DNA of 49,955 nucleotides from Serratia nevei (GTDB lineage Bacteria; Pseudomonadota; Gammaproteobacteria; Enterobacterales; Enterobacteriaceae), in assembly GCF_024160145.1 (NCBI RefSeq), contig NZ_JAMYWQ010000035.1:1-49955 (forward strand). The letters run 5' to 3'. Below are positions 20,684-30,690 of the stretch, piece by piece; the first letter of the stretch is position 1; each line of letters begins with the position of its first letter. The translations under genes and the position numbers were made by a program. Under the pieces are notes generated by a model. It worked only from the letters and a program-made list of their open reading frames with translations. It made no database searches and was not told the DNA's origin.

Positions 20684-21784
20684 TTACTCCACCAGTGATA
20701 AATACTTATCGAGAATCTTCTCGTAATCGAATTTACTATACATCTCCGCTGTGATTTGGGGAGGTGCCTGCCATGCCAGGCGCATTTTTTCCGCCAGTGC
20801 CTGTTCGTTCATTTCCGCCAGATAAGGCAGCAATGGCCCCGTCATGATTTCTTTCACGCCACCCGGACAAGCGGTGCTGACGATTGGGGTATGGCAAATC
20901 AACGCTTCGATCAGCACGGTTGGCAAACCTTCGCTGTCGGAGCTGAGAGTGACCATTTTGGCGCCTTTGATCGCCGGTAGCGGGTTGGTGTGGAATCCCG
21001 CGAGCACGACTTTATCCTGCAGGTTAAGGGCCGAGATTTTTTCTTGAATGGCATGGGTGGCCGCAGCCTCTCCCTGGCCGATAAGCAGCAGCTTTGCGGG
21101 CAGATCGGCCAAGGCAAACGCCGCCAGCAGTCGATCGTGGCGTTTTACCTGATGGAAACGGCCGACGTGCAAAATGTAATCTTCGCCGGCGAAGGGATTC
21201 TCCTGCGCTGCGCGGTTTTCTATTTCTTTGATATTAAATGGATTGTAAATGGTAACGAGTTTTTTGGGGCGAATACCGGTCTGCTCGATCAGGTCGGTGC
21301 CGATGGCTTCGGAAACGGTGATGACCTGGCGATTTTTATAGACCTTCTGCACTTTTTTTTGCTTTAACCAGCGGCTAAACCCCGTTTTGTTGCCCAGATA
21401 AGTGCGGGAAAACATGCCGTGGACGCAGTACCAGACATTGCAATCTTTCAGCACGCGAGAACGAACGACAATACGGTCGGTTTTGTGCAGATGGGAAATC
21501 ACCAGTGCGGGTTTGCCAAACCTGGTGAATAAGTCGGGCAACAAACGGTCCATTGAGGCGGCACGGCGCGACAGCTCATGGGTTTTGCGAAACGCTCCTC
21601 TGTTGGTGTCGTGATCGACGACATAGTTCACGCCTGCCGGGATCTCATAGTCGAGGCGAGAGTTCAGTGATAGCAAAGTGACCGCACAGCCTCGTTGTTG
21701 CAAACCCTTGGCCAGCGTCAGAGTCACGTTTTCCGCACCGCCGCCCGGCAGGCCGTCGATAATCAGCAGGATATGTTTTTTCAT
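20684..21784 (-). CDS. wabH: GT4 glycosyltransferase, WabH-like (LPS outer core)
   Basis: 366 residues with two Rossmann halves. The N-terminus MKKHILLIIDGLPGGGAEN is the acceptor-side glycine loop. DYILHVGRFHQVKRHDRLL (about 203-221) starts the donor half, and an E-x7-E-type motif follows (SEGLPTVLIEALICHTPIV). It resembles Klebsiella WabH, which adds N-acetylglucosamine to the outer-core galacturonic acid; the assignment is by memory of that sequence plus order. Its start overlaps the wabG stop (ATGA), so waaQ-wabG-wabH look translationally coupled. Substrate remains inferred. Confidence 0.8.
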   Translation of the reverse strand: MKKHILLIIDGLPGGGAENVTLTLAKGLQQRGCAVTLLSLNSRLDYEIPAGVNYVVDHDTNRGAFRKTHELSRRAASMDRLLPDLFTRFGKPALVISHLHKTDRIVVRSRVLKDCNVWYCVHGMFSRTYLGNKTGFSRWLKQKKVQKVYKNRQVITVSEAIGTDLIEQTGIRPKKLVTIYNPFNIKEIENRAAQENPFAGEDYILHVGRFHQVKRHDRLLAAFALADLPAKLLLIGQGEAAATHAIQEKISALNLQDKVVLAGFHTNPLPAIKGAKMVTLSSDSEGLPTVLIEALICHTPIVSTACPGGVKEIMTGPLLPYLAEMNEQALAEKMRLAWQAPPQITAEMYSKFDYEKILDKYLSLVE

Positions 21785-22911
21785 GGTTTCAACAACCTTT
21801 GATAGAGGCTGATCAATTGCTGAGATAAGCGTTGGGCATCATGCGGCAAGATGGTGGCGCGTGCCGCTGCACCCATCTGCGATCCCGGCGCCTGGCGCGG
21901 CAGTGCCCGAATGGCCTCCGTGATGGCCGGTACGTCGAGCGCGTCGGTCACGAAGCCGTTTTGGCCCGGGGTGATAAACTCGGCGCCGCCGCAGGTGGTG
22001 CTGGTGATCACCGGCAGGCCGCACGACATCGCTTCCAGAATCACATTGGGGAACGGATCGTACAGCGTTGGCAGCAGCAGCGCGTCCGCAGCCTGATAGA
22101 ACGGCAAGGTTTGCTTCTGCACGCCCATAAAGTGAATGCGATCGCCGCAGCCCAGCGACTGGGCCAACGCCCGATAGCGTTTTTCGGCCTTGTCTTTGCC
22201 GACCACCAGGAGGTGGCTGTCGGTCGCCGCGACGGCGCGGATGGCGGCGGCCAGCCCTTTGCGCTCGAAACCGGAGCCGACGAAGATCAGGCAGTGCGCC
22301 CGTTGCGGGATCGGGTACTGCTCGCGCAGACGGCGGCGCTGCGCCTCGTCGGCGGGCGGGAATTTTTGGTTGTCGATGGCGTTATAGATCACCGTGATTT
22401 TTTCGGCGGGCACGCCAAAGTCGGCGATGATTTCCTGTTTGATCATTTCGGCGTTGCAGATGACGGCTTTCAGCTCCGGCGCGGCGTACATGGCGCGTTC
22501 GGCGCACATCACATAGCGGTGATAGCGATTGGAGAACAGCCACTTGCGGCGCCATTCCGGCAGCAGACGCGCGCGCTGCAGCAGCCAACGGCGGTGTACG
22601 CCGTCGCCGGCGCGGTAAATGTCGCAGCCGGGAATGCGCTCGTGGCTTTGCACCAGATCGAAGCGCTCTTTCTGCCACAGCGCCCTGGCCGCCACGGCGA
22701 AGCCCCGCTCGCGGCTGATGCGGCCGAGTTTTAACGGGTTGCACAGGTGGATATGCCAGTTGGGATTGGCGTCACCCTGCCATTCGCGGGTGATGACGTT
22801 CAGATCGAGATCCTGTTGCTCCAGCGCCTCCAGAGCGCGGGAGACGAAACGTTCGGCTCCCCCATCCGGGCGGTATTTTTGGCGAACGATCGCCAAACGG
22901 AATGCTTTCAT
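21781..22911 (-). CDS. wabG: GT4 glycosyltransferase, WabG-like (galacturonic acid transferase)
   Basis: 376 residues. It begins MKAFRLAIVRQKYRPDGGAE and contains LVQSHERIPGCDIYRAGDG (about 95-113), a segment characteristic of the Klebsiella/Serratia WabG group and unlike E. coli WaaG. The donor half begins LIFVGSGFERKG, and the E-x7-E motif is in NVILEAMSCGLPVITS. WabG adds galacturonic acid to heptose II, the first outer-core step in Klebsiella. It overlaps waaQ upstream and wabH downstream by four bases each. The specificity is inferred from family and context. Confidence 0.84.
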   Translation of the reverse strand: MKAFRLAIVRQKYRPDGGAERFVSRALEALEQQDLDLNVITREWQGDANPNWHIHLCNPLKLGRISRERGFAVAARALWQKERFDLVQSHERIPGCDIYRAGDGVHRRWLLQRARLLPEWRRKWLFSNRYHRYVMCAERAMYAAPELKAVICNAEMIKQEIIADFGVPAEKITVIYNAIDNQKFPPADEAQRRRLREQYPIPQRAHCLIFVGSGFERKGLAAAIRAVAATDSHLLVVGKDKAEKRYRALAQSLGCGDRIHFMGVQKQTLPFYQAADALLLPTLYDPFPNVILEAMSCGLPVITSTTCGGAEFITPGQNGFVTDALDVPAITEAIRALPRQAPGSQMGAAARATILPHDAQRLSQQLISLYQRLLKP

Positions 22912-23990
22912 GCCAGCGTGCTCCGCGCGGCTGCAATCACCGCGTCTGTAGGAATAAGGTCAAGATACCGTTCGTCGGTGCCGGTATCGATGGCGTCCGG
23001 ATCGGGCAGTTCGCCGAAGTCACCGGCCCAGATCACGGCACCGGTTGCCTGCCAAGGCCGCCAGAAGGTCAGCTTGGAAGGGCCGAACAGCGCTACGCAC
23101 GGCGTTCGCAGCGCGGCGGCCATGTGCATCGGCACCGAATCCACGCCGATAAACAGTTTGGCGTGGTCGATCAGGGCGGCCAGTTGGCGCAGCGTCAGCT
23201 GGCCGGCCAACGAGATTACGCCCTGCGGTGGGCAAAGTGCCAAAATGCGTTCTACCATGGCCTGTTCTCTGGCGTCGGGGCCGGAGGTGATCACCAACTG
23301 GTGGCCGTCGGCCTGCAAGGCGGTGAGGGTGGCGGCCATTTTCTCTTCGCTCCAGCATTTGAAGAACCAGCGCGATGTGGGCTGCACCACAATATAACTG
23401 CCGGAGACGCCCTGTTGCTGCAACCGCTGCTCACAGGCCCGCCAATCTTGCGGATCGTAACTCATGGTCACCTGCTCATTGAGCGTGGGCAGGTTCAGCG
23501 GCGCCAGCAGCGACAGATTCTGTTCGACGGTATGCAGGTGGGCGTGATTGTCTACCGGCACCAGCTGCGTGTGGCAGTGGCGCCACAGGACGCCGCGGCG
23601 CTTGGGAAAATCGAAGCCCAAACGGATGCGCGCGCCGGTCAGGCGCGTGAGGATGGCGCTGCGCCACTGATCGGCCAGATTGACCACCAGATCGTAGCGC
23701 TGCGCCTGCAGGCGGCGCAACAGCGCCAGCTCGTGCCTCAGATGAGCGCGAGTGCCCTGTTTTTTCCATTGGCGGTCGATGGCGAACAGGTTCGACAGCT
23801 CTGAATTGCTGGCCAGCATCTCCTGCGTTTCCTGATACAGCAGCACATCGATCTGCGCCTGCGGGTAGTTTTGCCGCAGGCTGCTGATGACCGGTGTAAC
23901 CAGCAGCATATCGCCGTGATGGCGTAGTTTTATGATCAGGATACGCTGTACGGATGGGGCGGAAGTAAGGGCTGGCGCGTCGTTCATCAT
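22908..23990 (-). CDS. waaQ: LPS heptosyltransferase III (GT9)
   Basis: 360 residues, GT9. RILIIKLRHHGDMLLVTPVI (about 16-35) carries the catalytic Asp. LFIGVDSVPMHMAAAL and CVALFGPSKLTFWRPW form the ADP-heptose binding region. This is the WaaQ pattern, which adds heptose III to heptose II. Two adjacent ATG codons (23990, 23987) can start it. First gene of the waaQ-wabG-wabH unit, which is divergent from the wabN-like gene across about 210 bases. Confidence 0.9.
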   Translation of the reverse strand: MMNDAPALTSAPSVQRILIIKLRHHGDMLLVTPVISSLRQNYPQAQIDVLLYQETQEMLASNSELSNLFAIDRQWKKQGTRAHLRHELALLRRLQAQRYDLVVNLADQWRSAILTRLTGARIRLGFDFPKRRGVLWRHCHTQLVPVDNHAHLHTVEQNLSLLAPLNLPTLNEQVTMSYDPQDWRACEQRLQQQGVSGSYIVVQPTSRWFFKCWSEEKMAATLTALQADGHQLVITSGPDAREQAMVERILALCPPQGVISLAGQLTLRQLAALIDHAKLFIGVDSVPMHMAAALRTPCVALFGPSKLTFWRPWQATGAVIWAGDFGELPDPDAIDTGTDERYLDLIPTDAVIAAARSTLA

Positions 23991-24200
23991 GAGTCGCTTT
24001 CTGGGAAACCAATGTTTGATTCTAAATGACCCGATCGCATGTGGCTACTGTTGCACGGTTTTCTTGCCGGGCGGCAAAAAAATCGTCGTGCCGGGGACGA
24101 ATGCGCTTCAACGTTGTCCAAATCAGGCTGCAAAGTCGTTTGCCCTGGCGAAACGGCCTGCGTAACATAGTGTATTCTGTTGATATCAGGCTCGATATTC

Positions 24201-25163
24201 ATGACTAAACCGGCGTTTCTCATCACCATTGATACCGAAGGCGATAATCTGTGGCAAAACCACGATCGCATCGCGACCGAAAACACGCGTTTCTTGCCGC
24301 GCTTTCAGGCGTTGTGCGAAAAATACGCCTTCAAACCGGTTTATCTCACCAACTATGAAATGGCGATGGATCCGGCTTACGTCGAGTTCGCGCGCGACGT
24401 GATCGCCCGCGGCGCCGGTGAGGTGGGCATGCATCTGCACGCCTGGAACAGCCCGCCGCTGACGCCGCTGACCGATGACGACTGGCGCCACAAACCCTAT
24501 CTTATCGAGTATCCCGCCGATCAGATCCGCGCCAAGGTCGATCACATGACCAAGCTGCTGGAAGATGCCTTCCAGACCAAAATGCTCAGCCATCGCGCGG
24601 GCCGTTGGGCATTCAACGAATACTACGCCTCGCTGCTGCTGGAATACGGCTATCAGGTGGACTGCTCGGTGACGCCGCGGGTCAACTGGCAGTTTTCGCC
24701 GGGCAATCCGCAGGGCAACGGCGGCACCGATTACAGCCGGTTCCCGTCGCAGGCCTATTTCATCGATCCGCAGAACATCGCCAAACCGGGCGCGTCGTCG
24801 CTGCTGGAAGTGCCGATGAGCATTCAGTACAAGCATTCGGCGCTGATGAATACATTCAAGCAGGGCTATGATCGGCTGCGCGGCAAACGGCGTTCGCCGT
24901 CGGTCCATTGGCTGCGCCCGAGCGGCGACAATCTGGCACAAATGAAAAAAGTGGCGCAAATGTCCTTGGCTCAAGGGCACGACTACGTTGAGTTTATGCT
25001 GCATTCTTCAGAGTTTATGCCTGGCGGCAGCCCGACGTTTAAAACGGAACAGGACATAGAAAGACTCTATGTCGAACTGGAACAACTGTTTGATTGGCTG
25101 CAGGGAATAACGATAGGAAAAACCCTGGCGGAATATTATTTGGACAAAGTCAGTACACGATGA
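24201..25163 (+). CDS. wabN: Polysaccharide deacetylase-family protein, WabN-like
   Basis: 320 residues without a signal peptide, hence cytoplasmic. The NodB-type metal-site features are AFLITIDTEGD (about 4-14) and GEVGMHLHAW (about 73-82), followed by KMLSHRAGRWAFN and a late HSSEFMPGGSP motif. In Klebsiella, WabN deacetylates the core N-acetylglucosamine added by WabH to glucosamine, and a wabH-like gene is nearby, which fits. Start 24201 is preferred over 24180. The stop overlaps the next gene's start (ATGA), so the two form an operon. The gene symbol is a family inference. Confidence 0.78.
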   Translation: MTKPAFLITIDTEGDNLWQNHDRIATENTRFLPRFQALCEKYAFKPVYLTNYEMAMDPAYVEFARDVIARGAGEVGMHLHAWNSPPLTPLTDDDWRHKPYLIEYPADQIRAKVDHMTKLLEDAFQTKMLSHRAGRWAFNEYYASLLLEYGYQVDCSVTPRVNWQFSPGNPQGNGGTDYSRFPSQAYFIDPQNIAKPGASSLLEVPMSIQYKHSALMNTFKQGYDRLRGKRRSPSVHWLRPSGDNLAQMKKVAQMSLAQGHDYVEFMLHSSEFMPGGSPTFKTEQDIERLYVELEQLFDWLQGITIGKTLAEYYLDKVSTR

Positions 25164-26251
25164 GAGAAAAGAAAAAACTTAAGATTAGGCTGTGCGATTT
25201 CTTTCTCAGCCTGTTTTTCCGCCAGGCAAAAAGCACGCCGGAGAAGAAAAATGCCCTGGCCTCGATGACGTTCGACAACATCCTGGTCTATTCCACTACG
25301 GCGTTGGGCGACTATATGTTCAATTCGCCGGCGCTGCGCGCGATTCGCCTGCGCTATCCGCAGGCGCGCATTACGCTGGTCGCGCACCCCAAATATCAAA
25401 ACTTGCTGACACAGCGCGACTTCTACGATGACGTGTTGTTCTGGACCAACAAAGTCAGCGATATGCCGGCGTTGGTAAAGCAGGCGAAACGCTATAAGCC
25501 GCAACTGGCCATTTTATTGCATTCTCATCTGCCTTATGACATCACCAGTGCAGCCATGGCCGGCTGCCAATATATTGTGCGCGACAATTACGCCAAGCCG
25601 GTGGGTAAAATGGCCCGTTGGTTGACCTATGGGTTGGATGATTACGACGAACACGTCATTGCGCGCAAAATGAAGCTGGTGGCGGCATTAGGGTGTGCGA
25701 CCGACAATGTCGATATGGCGTTGCCATGCCGTTACGAAGTGCAGCCTAAGCAGGAAGGAACGGTGCGTGTGGGTTTCCAGCTTGGCGCTTCGACGCTGAT
25801 ACGTTGTTGGCCGCCGGAATATTACGCTGCTCTTGCACAGCGTTTATTGGCTGCGAACGAACGCATTGAAATCGTGTTGATTGGCTCGCCGCAGGAAACG
25901 CCTTTGGCTGAGGCGTTGATGAAACATATTGATGCGGCGTTGGCCGACAAAATCGTCAGTTTCGTGGGGAAAACCACGTTGCCACAGTTATTGGGGGTGA
26001 TCGCCTCAATGGATCTGCTGGTGACGGGCGATACCGGCCCTTTCCATCTGGCTATCTCGCTGCATGTGCCGACCCTGAGCTTGTTCGTGACAGAAGATCC
26101 GCGCCGCAGCGGTCCCTATCAGGACCGCGAGCTGCATCAGAATATTTATCTGCCGTTGAGCGATCCGCGCGTCACCGACAAAGAAGCCCCTCTGCGAGCG
26201 ATCGCTGTCGATGATGTTTACCTGCGCGTTATGGCGATGCTTGCGGCATAA
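25160..26251 (+). CDS. Glycosyltransferase family 9 (heptosyltransferase-like)
   Basis: 363 residues. A basic N-terminal extension of about 35 residues (MREKKKLKIRLCDFFLSLFF) precedes the GT9 fold, which starts DNILVYSTTALGDYMFNSPA with the expected Asp. The C-terminal half has LLVTGDTGPFHLAISL and LSLFVTEDPRRSGPY, the nucleotide-heptose site. The extension could form an amphipathic membrane contact. It overlaps the wabN-like gene by four bases. It is likely a core heptosyltransferase distinct from WaaC, WaaF and WaaQ; the position it modifies is not deducible here. Confidence 0.8.
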   Translation: MREKKKLKIRLCDFFLSLFFRQAKSTPEKKNALASMTFDNILVYSTTALGDYMFNSPALRAIRLRYPQARITLVAHPKYQNLLTQRDFYDDVLFWTNKVSDMPALVKQAKRYKPQLAILLHSHLPYDITSAAMAGCQYIVRDNYAKPVGKMARWLTYGLDDYDEHVIARKMKLVAALGCATDNVDMALPCRYEVQPKQEGTVRVGFQLGASTLIRCWPPEYYAALAQRLLAANERIEIVLIGSPQETPLAEALMKHIDAALADKIVSFVGKTTLPQLLGVIASMDLLVTGDTGPFHLAISLHVPTLSLFVTEDPRRSGPYQDRELHQNIYLPLSDPRVTDKEAPLRAIAVDDVYLRVMAMLAA

Positions 26252-26258
26252 GGGTAAA

Positions 26259-26282
26259 AAAGAGCGTGCATGCACGCTCTTT
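26259..26282. terminator. Palindromic bidirectional terminator candidate
   Basis: A perfect 24-base palindrome, half-site AAAGAGCGTGCA, lies between the convergent GT9 and galE stops (26251 and 26298). An A run on the left supplies a T tail for galE transcripts; the plus-strand T run is only three bases. Confidence 0.7.
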
Positions 26283-26297
26283 GCTCTCTGGGCGTTT

Positions 26298-27314
26298 TCA
26301 GTCATCGTATCCGCGTGGGTTACTCTGTTGCCAACGCCAGGCGTCCTGCATCATATCTTCCAATCCGCGACGAGCCTTCCAGCCCAGTTTTTCTGCGGCT
26401 AACGAAGCGTCCGACCAGCATTCGGCAATGTCGCCAGGGCGGCGTGGCGCAATGTGGTAGGCGATTTTACGGCCGCAGGCCCGTTCAAAGGCGTGCAGCA
26501 TTTGCAGCACGGAGTAACCGACGCCGGTGCCCAGGTTGTAAACCGCCACGCCCTGAGAATCGCGGATGTGTTCTAGCGCCTGCAGGTGGCCTTCCGCCAG
26601 ATCCATCACGTGAATATAGTCGCGCACGCCGGTGCCGTCCGGCGTAGGGTAGTCATCGCCGAAGACCGCCAATGCATCCAGCTTGCCGATTGCCACCTGA
26701 GCCATATAAGGCATCAGATTGTTGGGGATGCCGTTGGGATCTTCGCCGATCCGGCCTGAAGGATGCGCGCCGACGGGATTGAAGTAACGCAGGATGGTGA
26801 TCGCGAAATCCGGTTCCGCTTTCGCGAAATCCTGCAGGATCTGCTCCACCATCAGTTTGGACGTGCCGTAAGGGTTGGTGGTGCCGCCGATGCGCGACGT
26901 TTCATGCAGAGGAACCTGCTCCGGCGTGCCGTAGACCGTGGCGGAAGAGCTGAAAATAAACTGGCGCACGCCGGCCTGGCGCATTTCATCCAGCAAGGTC
27001 AACGTGCCGCCGAGGTTATTCTGATAGTACTCCAACGGTTTGGCGGTGGATTCCCCGACCGATTTCAAGCCGGCGAAATGGATGACGGAAGAGATGTCAT
27101 GTTCGGCGAAGATGCGCTTTAACGCCGCTCGGTCCTGAACATCGTCAGGGTAGAAAATGGCCGCTTTGCCCGCGAGCTCCGCTACGCGCTGCAGCGAAGT
27201 TGCAGAGGCATTCGCGAGGTTGTCCAGCACCACGACGTCTTCATTTCGCTCCAGCAGCGCCAGCACGGTATGTGAACCGATATACCCGGCGCCGCCAGTC
27301 ACTAAAATAGCCAT
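26298..27314 (-). CDS. galE: UDP-glucose 4-epimerase
   Basis: Interconverts UDP-glucose and UDP-galactose. 338 residues, an extended short-chain dehydrogenase fold with the NAD motif GGAGYIGS (7-14), the catalytic SSSATVYG segment (about 122-129) and Y-x-x-x-K in [11 protein letters not shown] (about 147-157). In E. coli galE belongs to the gal operon; here it is the last gene of the hldD-waaF-waaC-GT4-waaL unit, 20 bases after waaL. That suggests supply of galactose donors to core or O antigen. Confidence 0.95.
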   Translation of the reverse strand: MAILVTGGAGYIGSHTVLALLERNEDVVVLDNLANASATSLQRVAELAGKAAIFYPDDVQDRAALKRIFAEHDISSVIHFAGLKSVGESTAKPLEYYQNNLGGTLTLLDEMRQAGVRQFIFSSSATVYGTPEQVPLHETSRIGGTTNPYGTSKLMVEQILQDFAKAEPDFAITILRYFNPVGAHPSGRIGEDPNGIPNNLMPYMAQVAIGKLDALAVFGDDYPTPDGTGVRDYIHVMDLAEGHLQALEHIRDSQGVAVYNLGTGVGYSVLQMLHAFERACGRKIAYHIAPRRPGDIAECWSDASLAAEKLGWKARRGLEDMMQDAWRWQQSNPRGYDD

Positions 27315-27333
27315 TGAGCCTCCTTCACGTTGA

Positions 27334-28578
27334 TTATTTTTCGTTTGGGCCTGCGTTGGCGGCTGCTGAAGGCGACAGGCACAGGTAAATGGCCAGCAGC
27401 AACGTCAAGTTGGTCACATAACGGTGATCGATGAATAAGGTATCCACCATGCCAATCACGACCGTCGGCAGCAGCACCAGCAGCAAGACAGGTCTCGCCG
27501 TGGCGCCAAGGCGGCTGGCGTAAAACGTCAGCAGGTAAAACAGGACGACCGCCGTCAGGCCGATAAGGCCTTGCAGAGAGCCCGCATCGATCACATCGTT
27601 ATGCAGGTGGAACACCAAGTTGCGCAATGCTTCGGGGTTACCGCCCTCGTGCCGGTTGATGTAATCGGTCGTTGAGGCCAATCGAGTGGCCGTGCCTTGG
27701 CCGTTAGGATGGTGCAGGATCGCGTCGACGCCCGCTTTCCACATGCTGATGCGCGAACCCAGTGACGAGTTGCCGTCGCCTTTTTGATAGTTGCCCAGCT
27801 CGGTCGCGGTGCCAACCAGCCGTTCAGTGGCTTTGCTGAAGAAATGGCTGGTGATGGCGGCGGCGAGCAGCGTAATGACGCAGGCGATCGCCATCGTGCG
27901 GAGTGAAATATGGTGCCTGCGGCCAAACATCATCAACAGAATGATTGGGTAAAGCAGCAGCGAAGAGCGCGTTTCCGTCAGTAAAATCAGCCCGAGCGTG
28001 ATCAGAATGACCGCCGCGATGGCCAATGATTTGCGGCGCAGGTTCAACGATGCAATGACATATATCGTCAGCAGTGACTGCAAAACGTAAATGTAGGCGG
28101 TCATGGTGGAAACCGTCTTGATTTGCAAACGTACGTCCGGGGTTTTCAGGTAGTAATACAGCCCCATGTATGAGGTATAAAAGAAGCCGACGACGATCAG
28201 CACCTTAACCGCAAGCAGCGTTTTTCGGCCCCAGCTGTCGCGCAACGTGCCCAGTGCCAGTATCAGAGCCGCGCCCACGATCAGCCGCAGTGATGTGGTG
28301 AGGTAGTCCTCATCGGCCTCCATCATACTGACGGCCGGAAAACGCCAATGCCAGATGAGTTGGCTCAGCCCGACGAGAAACACGCCAAGCGCAACCATTG
28401 CCGCTTCACGCGGAATGTTGCGCGGGCGGCGTATCAGCAGGGTAATGACGGCAATGAAAGCGGACAGATAAAACGCGTTGCGGTTAAGCGTGGTGTCCGT
28501 CAGGGTCGTTGAAACCGCGATGGCGGCTAAAACGAATGCAAGCGTCATGGCATTGATGGTTTTTATTTGGCGAAGCAT
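27334..28578 (-). CDS. waaL: O-antigen ligase
   Basis: Inner-membrane protein of 414 residues with about twelve hydrophobic segments and a large periplasmic loop (about 220-330). Near its end comes [19 protein letters not shown], which holds the Arg and the His-Asn pair conserved in WaaL/Wzy ligases. It transfers undecaprenyl-linked O antigen to the lipid A-core at the periplasmic face. Its start overlaps the preceding GT4 gene by 16 bases, so the two are coupled. WaaL sequences diverge strongly; identification rests on topology, this motif and position. Confidence 0.88.
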   Translation of the reverse strand: MLRQIKTINAMTLAFVLAAIAVSTTLTDTTLNRNAFYLSAFIAVITLLIRRPRNIPREAAMVALGVFLVGLSQLIWHWRFPAVSMMEADEDYLTTSLRLIVGAALILALGTLRDSWGRKTLLAVKVLIVVGFFYTSYMGLYYYLKTPDVRLQIKTVSTMTAYIYVLQSLLTIYVIASLNLRRKSLAIAAVILITLGLILLTETRSSLLLYPIILLMMFGRRHHISLRTMAIACVITLLAAAITSHFFSKATERLVGTATELGNYQKGDGNSSLGSRISMWKAGVDAILHHPNGQGTATRLASTTDYINRHEGGNPEALRNLVFHLHNDVIDAGSLQGLIGLTAVVLFYLLTFYASRLGATARPVLLLVLLPTVVIGMVDTLFIDHRYVTNLTLLLAIYLCLSPSAAANAGPNEK

Positions 28579-29726
28579 GCGAAACCTCGCTCCAGTGCCT
28601 GGACGAATTTAGCGTAATCAAAGCGATCGCGGGCGTGTTGCAGCGCGTTGTTGCTCATGGTCAGGTATTGTTTTTGCGTCAACACGGCGGCAATTTGGCG
28701 CGCACACGCCTCCGGCGATAGCACCAGCGGATCCATCATGCGTTGGGTCACGGCATTGAACACCTGATGCGGGAAGTCGATAGCGATGCCGGTCAGCGAC
28801 TGATACTGCGCGAAAGTCAGCGTGGGGGCGATGCCGATGCCGCACTTACCGTCGGGGATCACTTCCGGTTGACCATCGATCAGCGGGAATATCACCGGGA
28901 CGCCGTGGAATAACGCCTCCATGCAAGACAAGCCAAAAGGCTCGGTGACCGGCGAGCTGATATAGAAATCGATTTTTGCGAAGAATTCCGTCAGGTCCTG
29001 GCGGAAACCGAGGAAGCGCACCTGCTGTTGCAGGCCTAACTTTTCTACCAGCGCCCGCAGAACATCCTCATCGGGCCCTTTGCCGGCGATGTGGAGTTCT
29101 GCGTCGATGTTCATTTTCAGCAACGCCTGCAGCGTCAGGATAGATACGCCGATGCCTTTGAGAGAAACCAGGCGGGAGGCGGTGCCCAAGCATATCCGTG
29201 GGCCGGGCTCTTGCGTTTTGGGCGTTACGGCGGTTGGCGGTGGCACGCAGTTGCTGACAATCTCGATCGGACAGGTGAGCTTGAAGCGTTCTTCCATCAC
29301 GCGTTTCGAGGCGTGGCTGACGGCGATGCAGCCGTCCACTTTTTCAAAGAAGCCGAGTGTCTTGCGAGTTAACGGATAACGCCATGAGCAGCCATGATCG
29401 TAATAAAGGGTTTGGCTGCCGCGGATTTTACGCGCCAGATTGGGGACGAAATCCCAGAAGATCACCAGGTCGGCTTGCTGCCGTTCGATTTTTCGCAACA
29501 GCGCCGTTTTACGCATAAAAACAGGGTATTTCAGCGAGCTGCCGCTGACGATCCTGTTGGCGAACGTGAGTGGCGTATCGCCCAGTTCACGCGCGATCTC
29601 TGCGCCGATCTTGTTGCTGATGCACAGGATGCTGTCGCTGCCTGAGGTGGTGTTGGCCAGGAATTGCAGAAATATCTTCTCTGCCCCGCCCATTTTTTCC
29701 AGATTGATGACGTGCAGCCGTTTCAT
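28563..29726 (-). CDS. GT4 glycosyltransferase of the LPS core
   Basis: 387 residues, GT4 fold. The N-terminus is LHVINLEKMGGAEKIFLQFL. The donor half opens ICLGTASRLVSLKGI, and an E-x7-E-type motif is in EPFGLSCMEALFHGVPVI (about 265-282). Not assignable to a specific linkage; genes at this position (between waaC and waaL) vary between Klebsiella and Serratia core types. It overlaps waaC by four bases upstream and waaL by 16 downstream, so it belongs to the hldD-to-galE operon and probably adds an outer-core sugar. Confidence 0.82.
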   Translation of the reverse strand: MKRLHVINLEKMGGAEKIFLQFLANTTSGSDSILCISNKIGAEIARELGDTPLTFANRIVSGSSLKYPVFMRKTALLRKIERQQADLVIFWDFVPNLARKIRGSQTLYYDHGCSWRYPLTRKTLGFFEKVDGCIAVSHASKRVMEERFKLTCPIEIVSNCVPPPTAVTPKTQEPGPRICLGTASRLVSLKGIGVSILTLQALLKMNIDAELHIAGKGPDEDVLRALVEKLGLQQQVRFLGFRQDLTEFFAKIDFYISSPVTEPFGLSCMEALFHGVPVIFPLIDGQPEVIPDGKCGIGIAPTLTFAQYQSLTGIAIDFPHQVFNAVTQRMMDPLVLSPEACARQIAAVLTQKQYLTMSNNALQHARDRFDYAKFVQALERGFACFAK

Positions 29727-30688
29727 AGCGTTTGCTCCTGCAGCAAAACGAATACCTCGCGGGCCGAGAGGGAAGCCATATGGCGATCGCTGGCAACGAG
29801 CGACCGCTGATTCTGCCCGTAGCCGCCGATCAGGCCGGGATCGGTCGGCCCGAACAGCGTGATGTTCGGTTTGTCTAGCGCGGCGGTCAAATGGCTGAGC
29901 CCGGTGTCGACCGAGACCACGCCTTTGGCGCCGGCCAGCACGTCAGCCACCTGCTGCAGGCTGAGTTTCGGCAACACCTCGACATGTGAAAAGCCTTCCG
30001 CCAGGCGCAACGCGCGCTGATGCTCATGCTCCGCGCCCCACGGCAGTTTGATCTTCAGCCCGCTGTCGGCCGTCAGCGCGATCAGCTCGCGCCAGTTTTG
30101 CTCCGGCCAGTGCTTGTCGTCACGGGTCGTCGCGTGCAAAAACACCAGATATTGACCGGCGTCGGCCGGCGGCTGGCTGAGAAAGCGCGCGGCGATGGCG
30201 TAATCGCCATAGCTGCCCGGTTTATCGTAGCCGAGGCTTTTGGCGAACAGCTCGCGCGTGCGTTCCACCGCGTGCTGCTGTTTGTCTATTTCATGGCGCA
30301 CGTTGTAGAACCAACTGGCGAACGGCTCGCGCGCGCTTTTGCAGTCCGGGCCATGCTTGCTGCCTTTGGCGATGCGCGTGATCAGCGCGGCGCTTTTGAT
30401 CAGGCCCTGCGCGTCGATCACCACGTCGTAACGGCGTTCTTGCAGCGCGCGCTTAAAGTCGCAGCGCTGTTGCCGGGTGTCGTTGCCGAACCAGTTTTTG
30501 CGCCAGCGGCGGATAGCTACCGGGATCACGCGATCGACCGCCGGGTGCCAGGTGGGGATTTGGCTGAAGCCTTCTTCCACCACCCAGTCGAAGCGGATAT
30601 CGGGAATGGCCTGCTGCGCGTCGGTCAGGGCGGGCAACGTATGCAGCACGTCCCCCATTGAGGACGTTTTTACAATTAACACCTGCAT
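29723..30688 (-). CDS. waaC: LPS heptosyltransferase I
   Basis: Adds the first L-glycero-D-manno-heptose to Kdo. 321 residues (E. coli 319). The N-terminus MQVLIVKTSSMGDVLHTLPA has catalytic Asp13. The Lys of HATTRDDKHWPE and the GVVSVDTGLSHLTAAL motif bind ADP-heptose. It starts two bases after waaF and overlaps the next gene, in the order hldD-waaF-waaC seen throughout enterics. Confidence 0.96.
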   Translation of the reverse strand: MQVLIVKTSSMGDVLHTLPALTDAQQAIPDIRFDWVVEEGFSQIPTWHPAVDRVIPVAIRRWRKNWFGNDTRQQRCDFKRALQERRYDVVIDAQGLIKSAALITRIAKGSKHGPDCKSAREPFASWFYNVRHEIDKQQHAVERTRELFAKSLGYDKPGSYGDYAIAARFLSQPPADAGQYLVFLHATTRDDKHWPEQNWRELIALTADSGLKIKLPWGAEHEHQRALRLAEGFSHVEVLPKLSLQQVADVLAGAKGVVSVDTGLSHLTAALDKPNITLFGPTDPGLIGGYGQNQRSLVASDRHMASLSAREVFVLLQEQTL

Positions 30689-30690
30689 GA

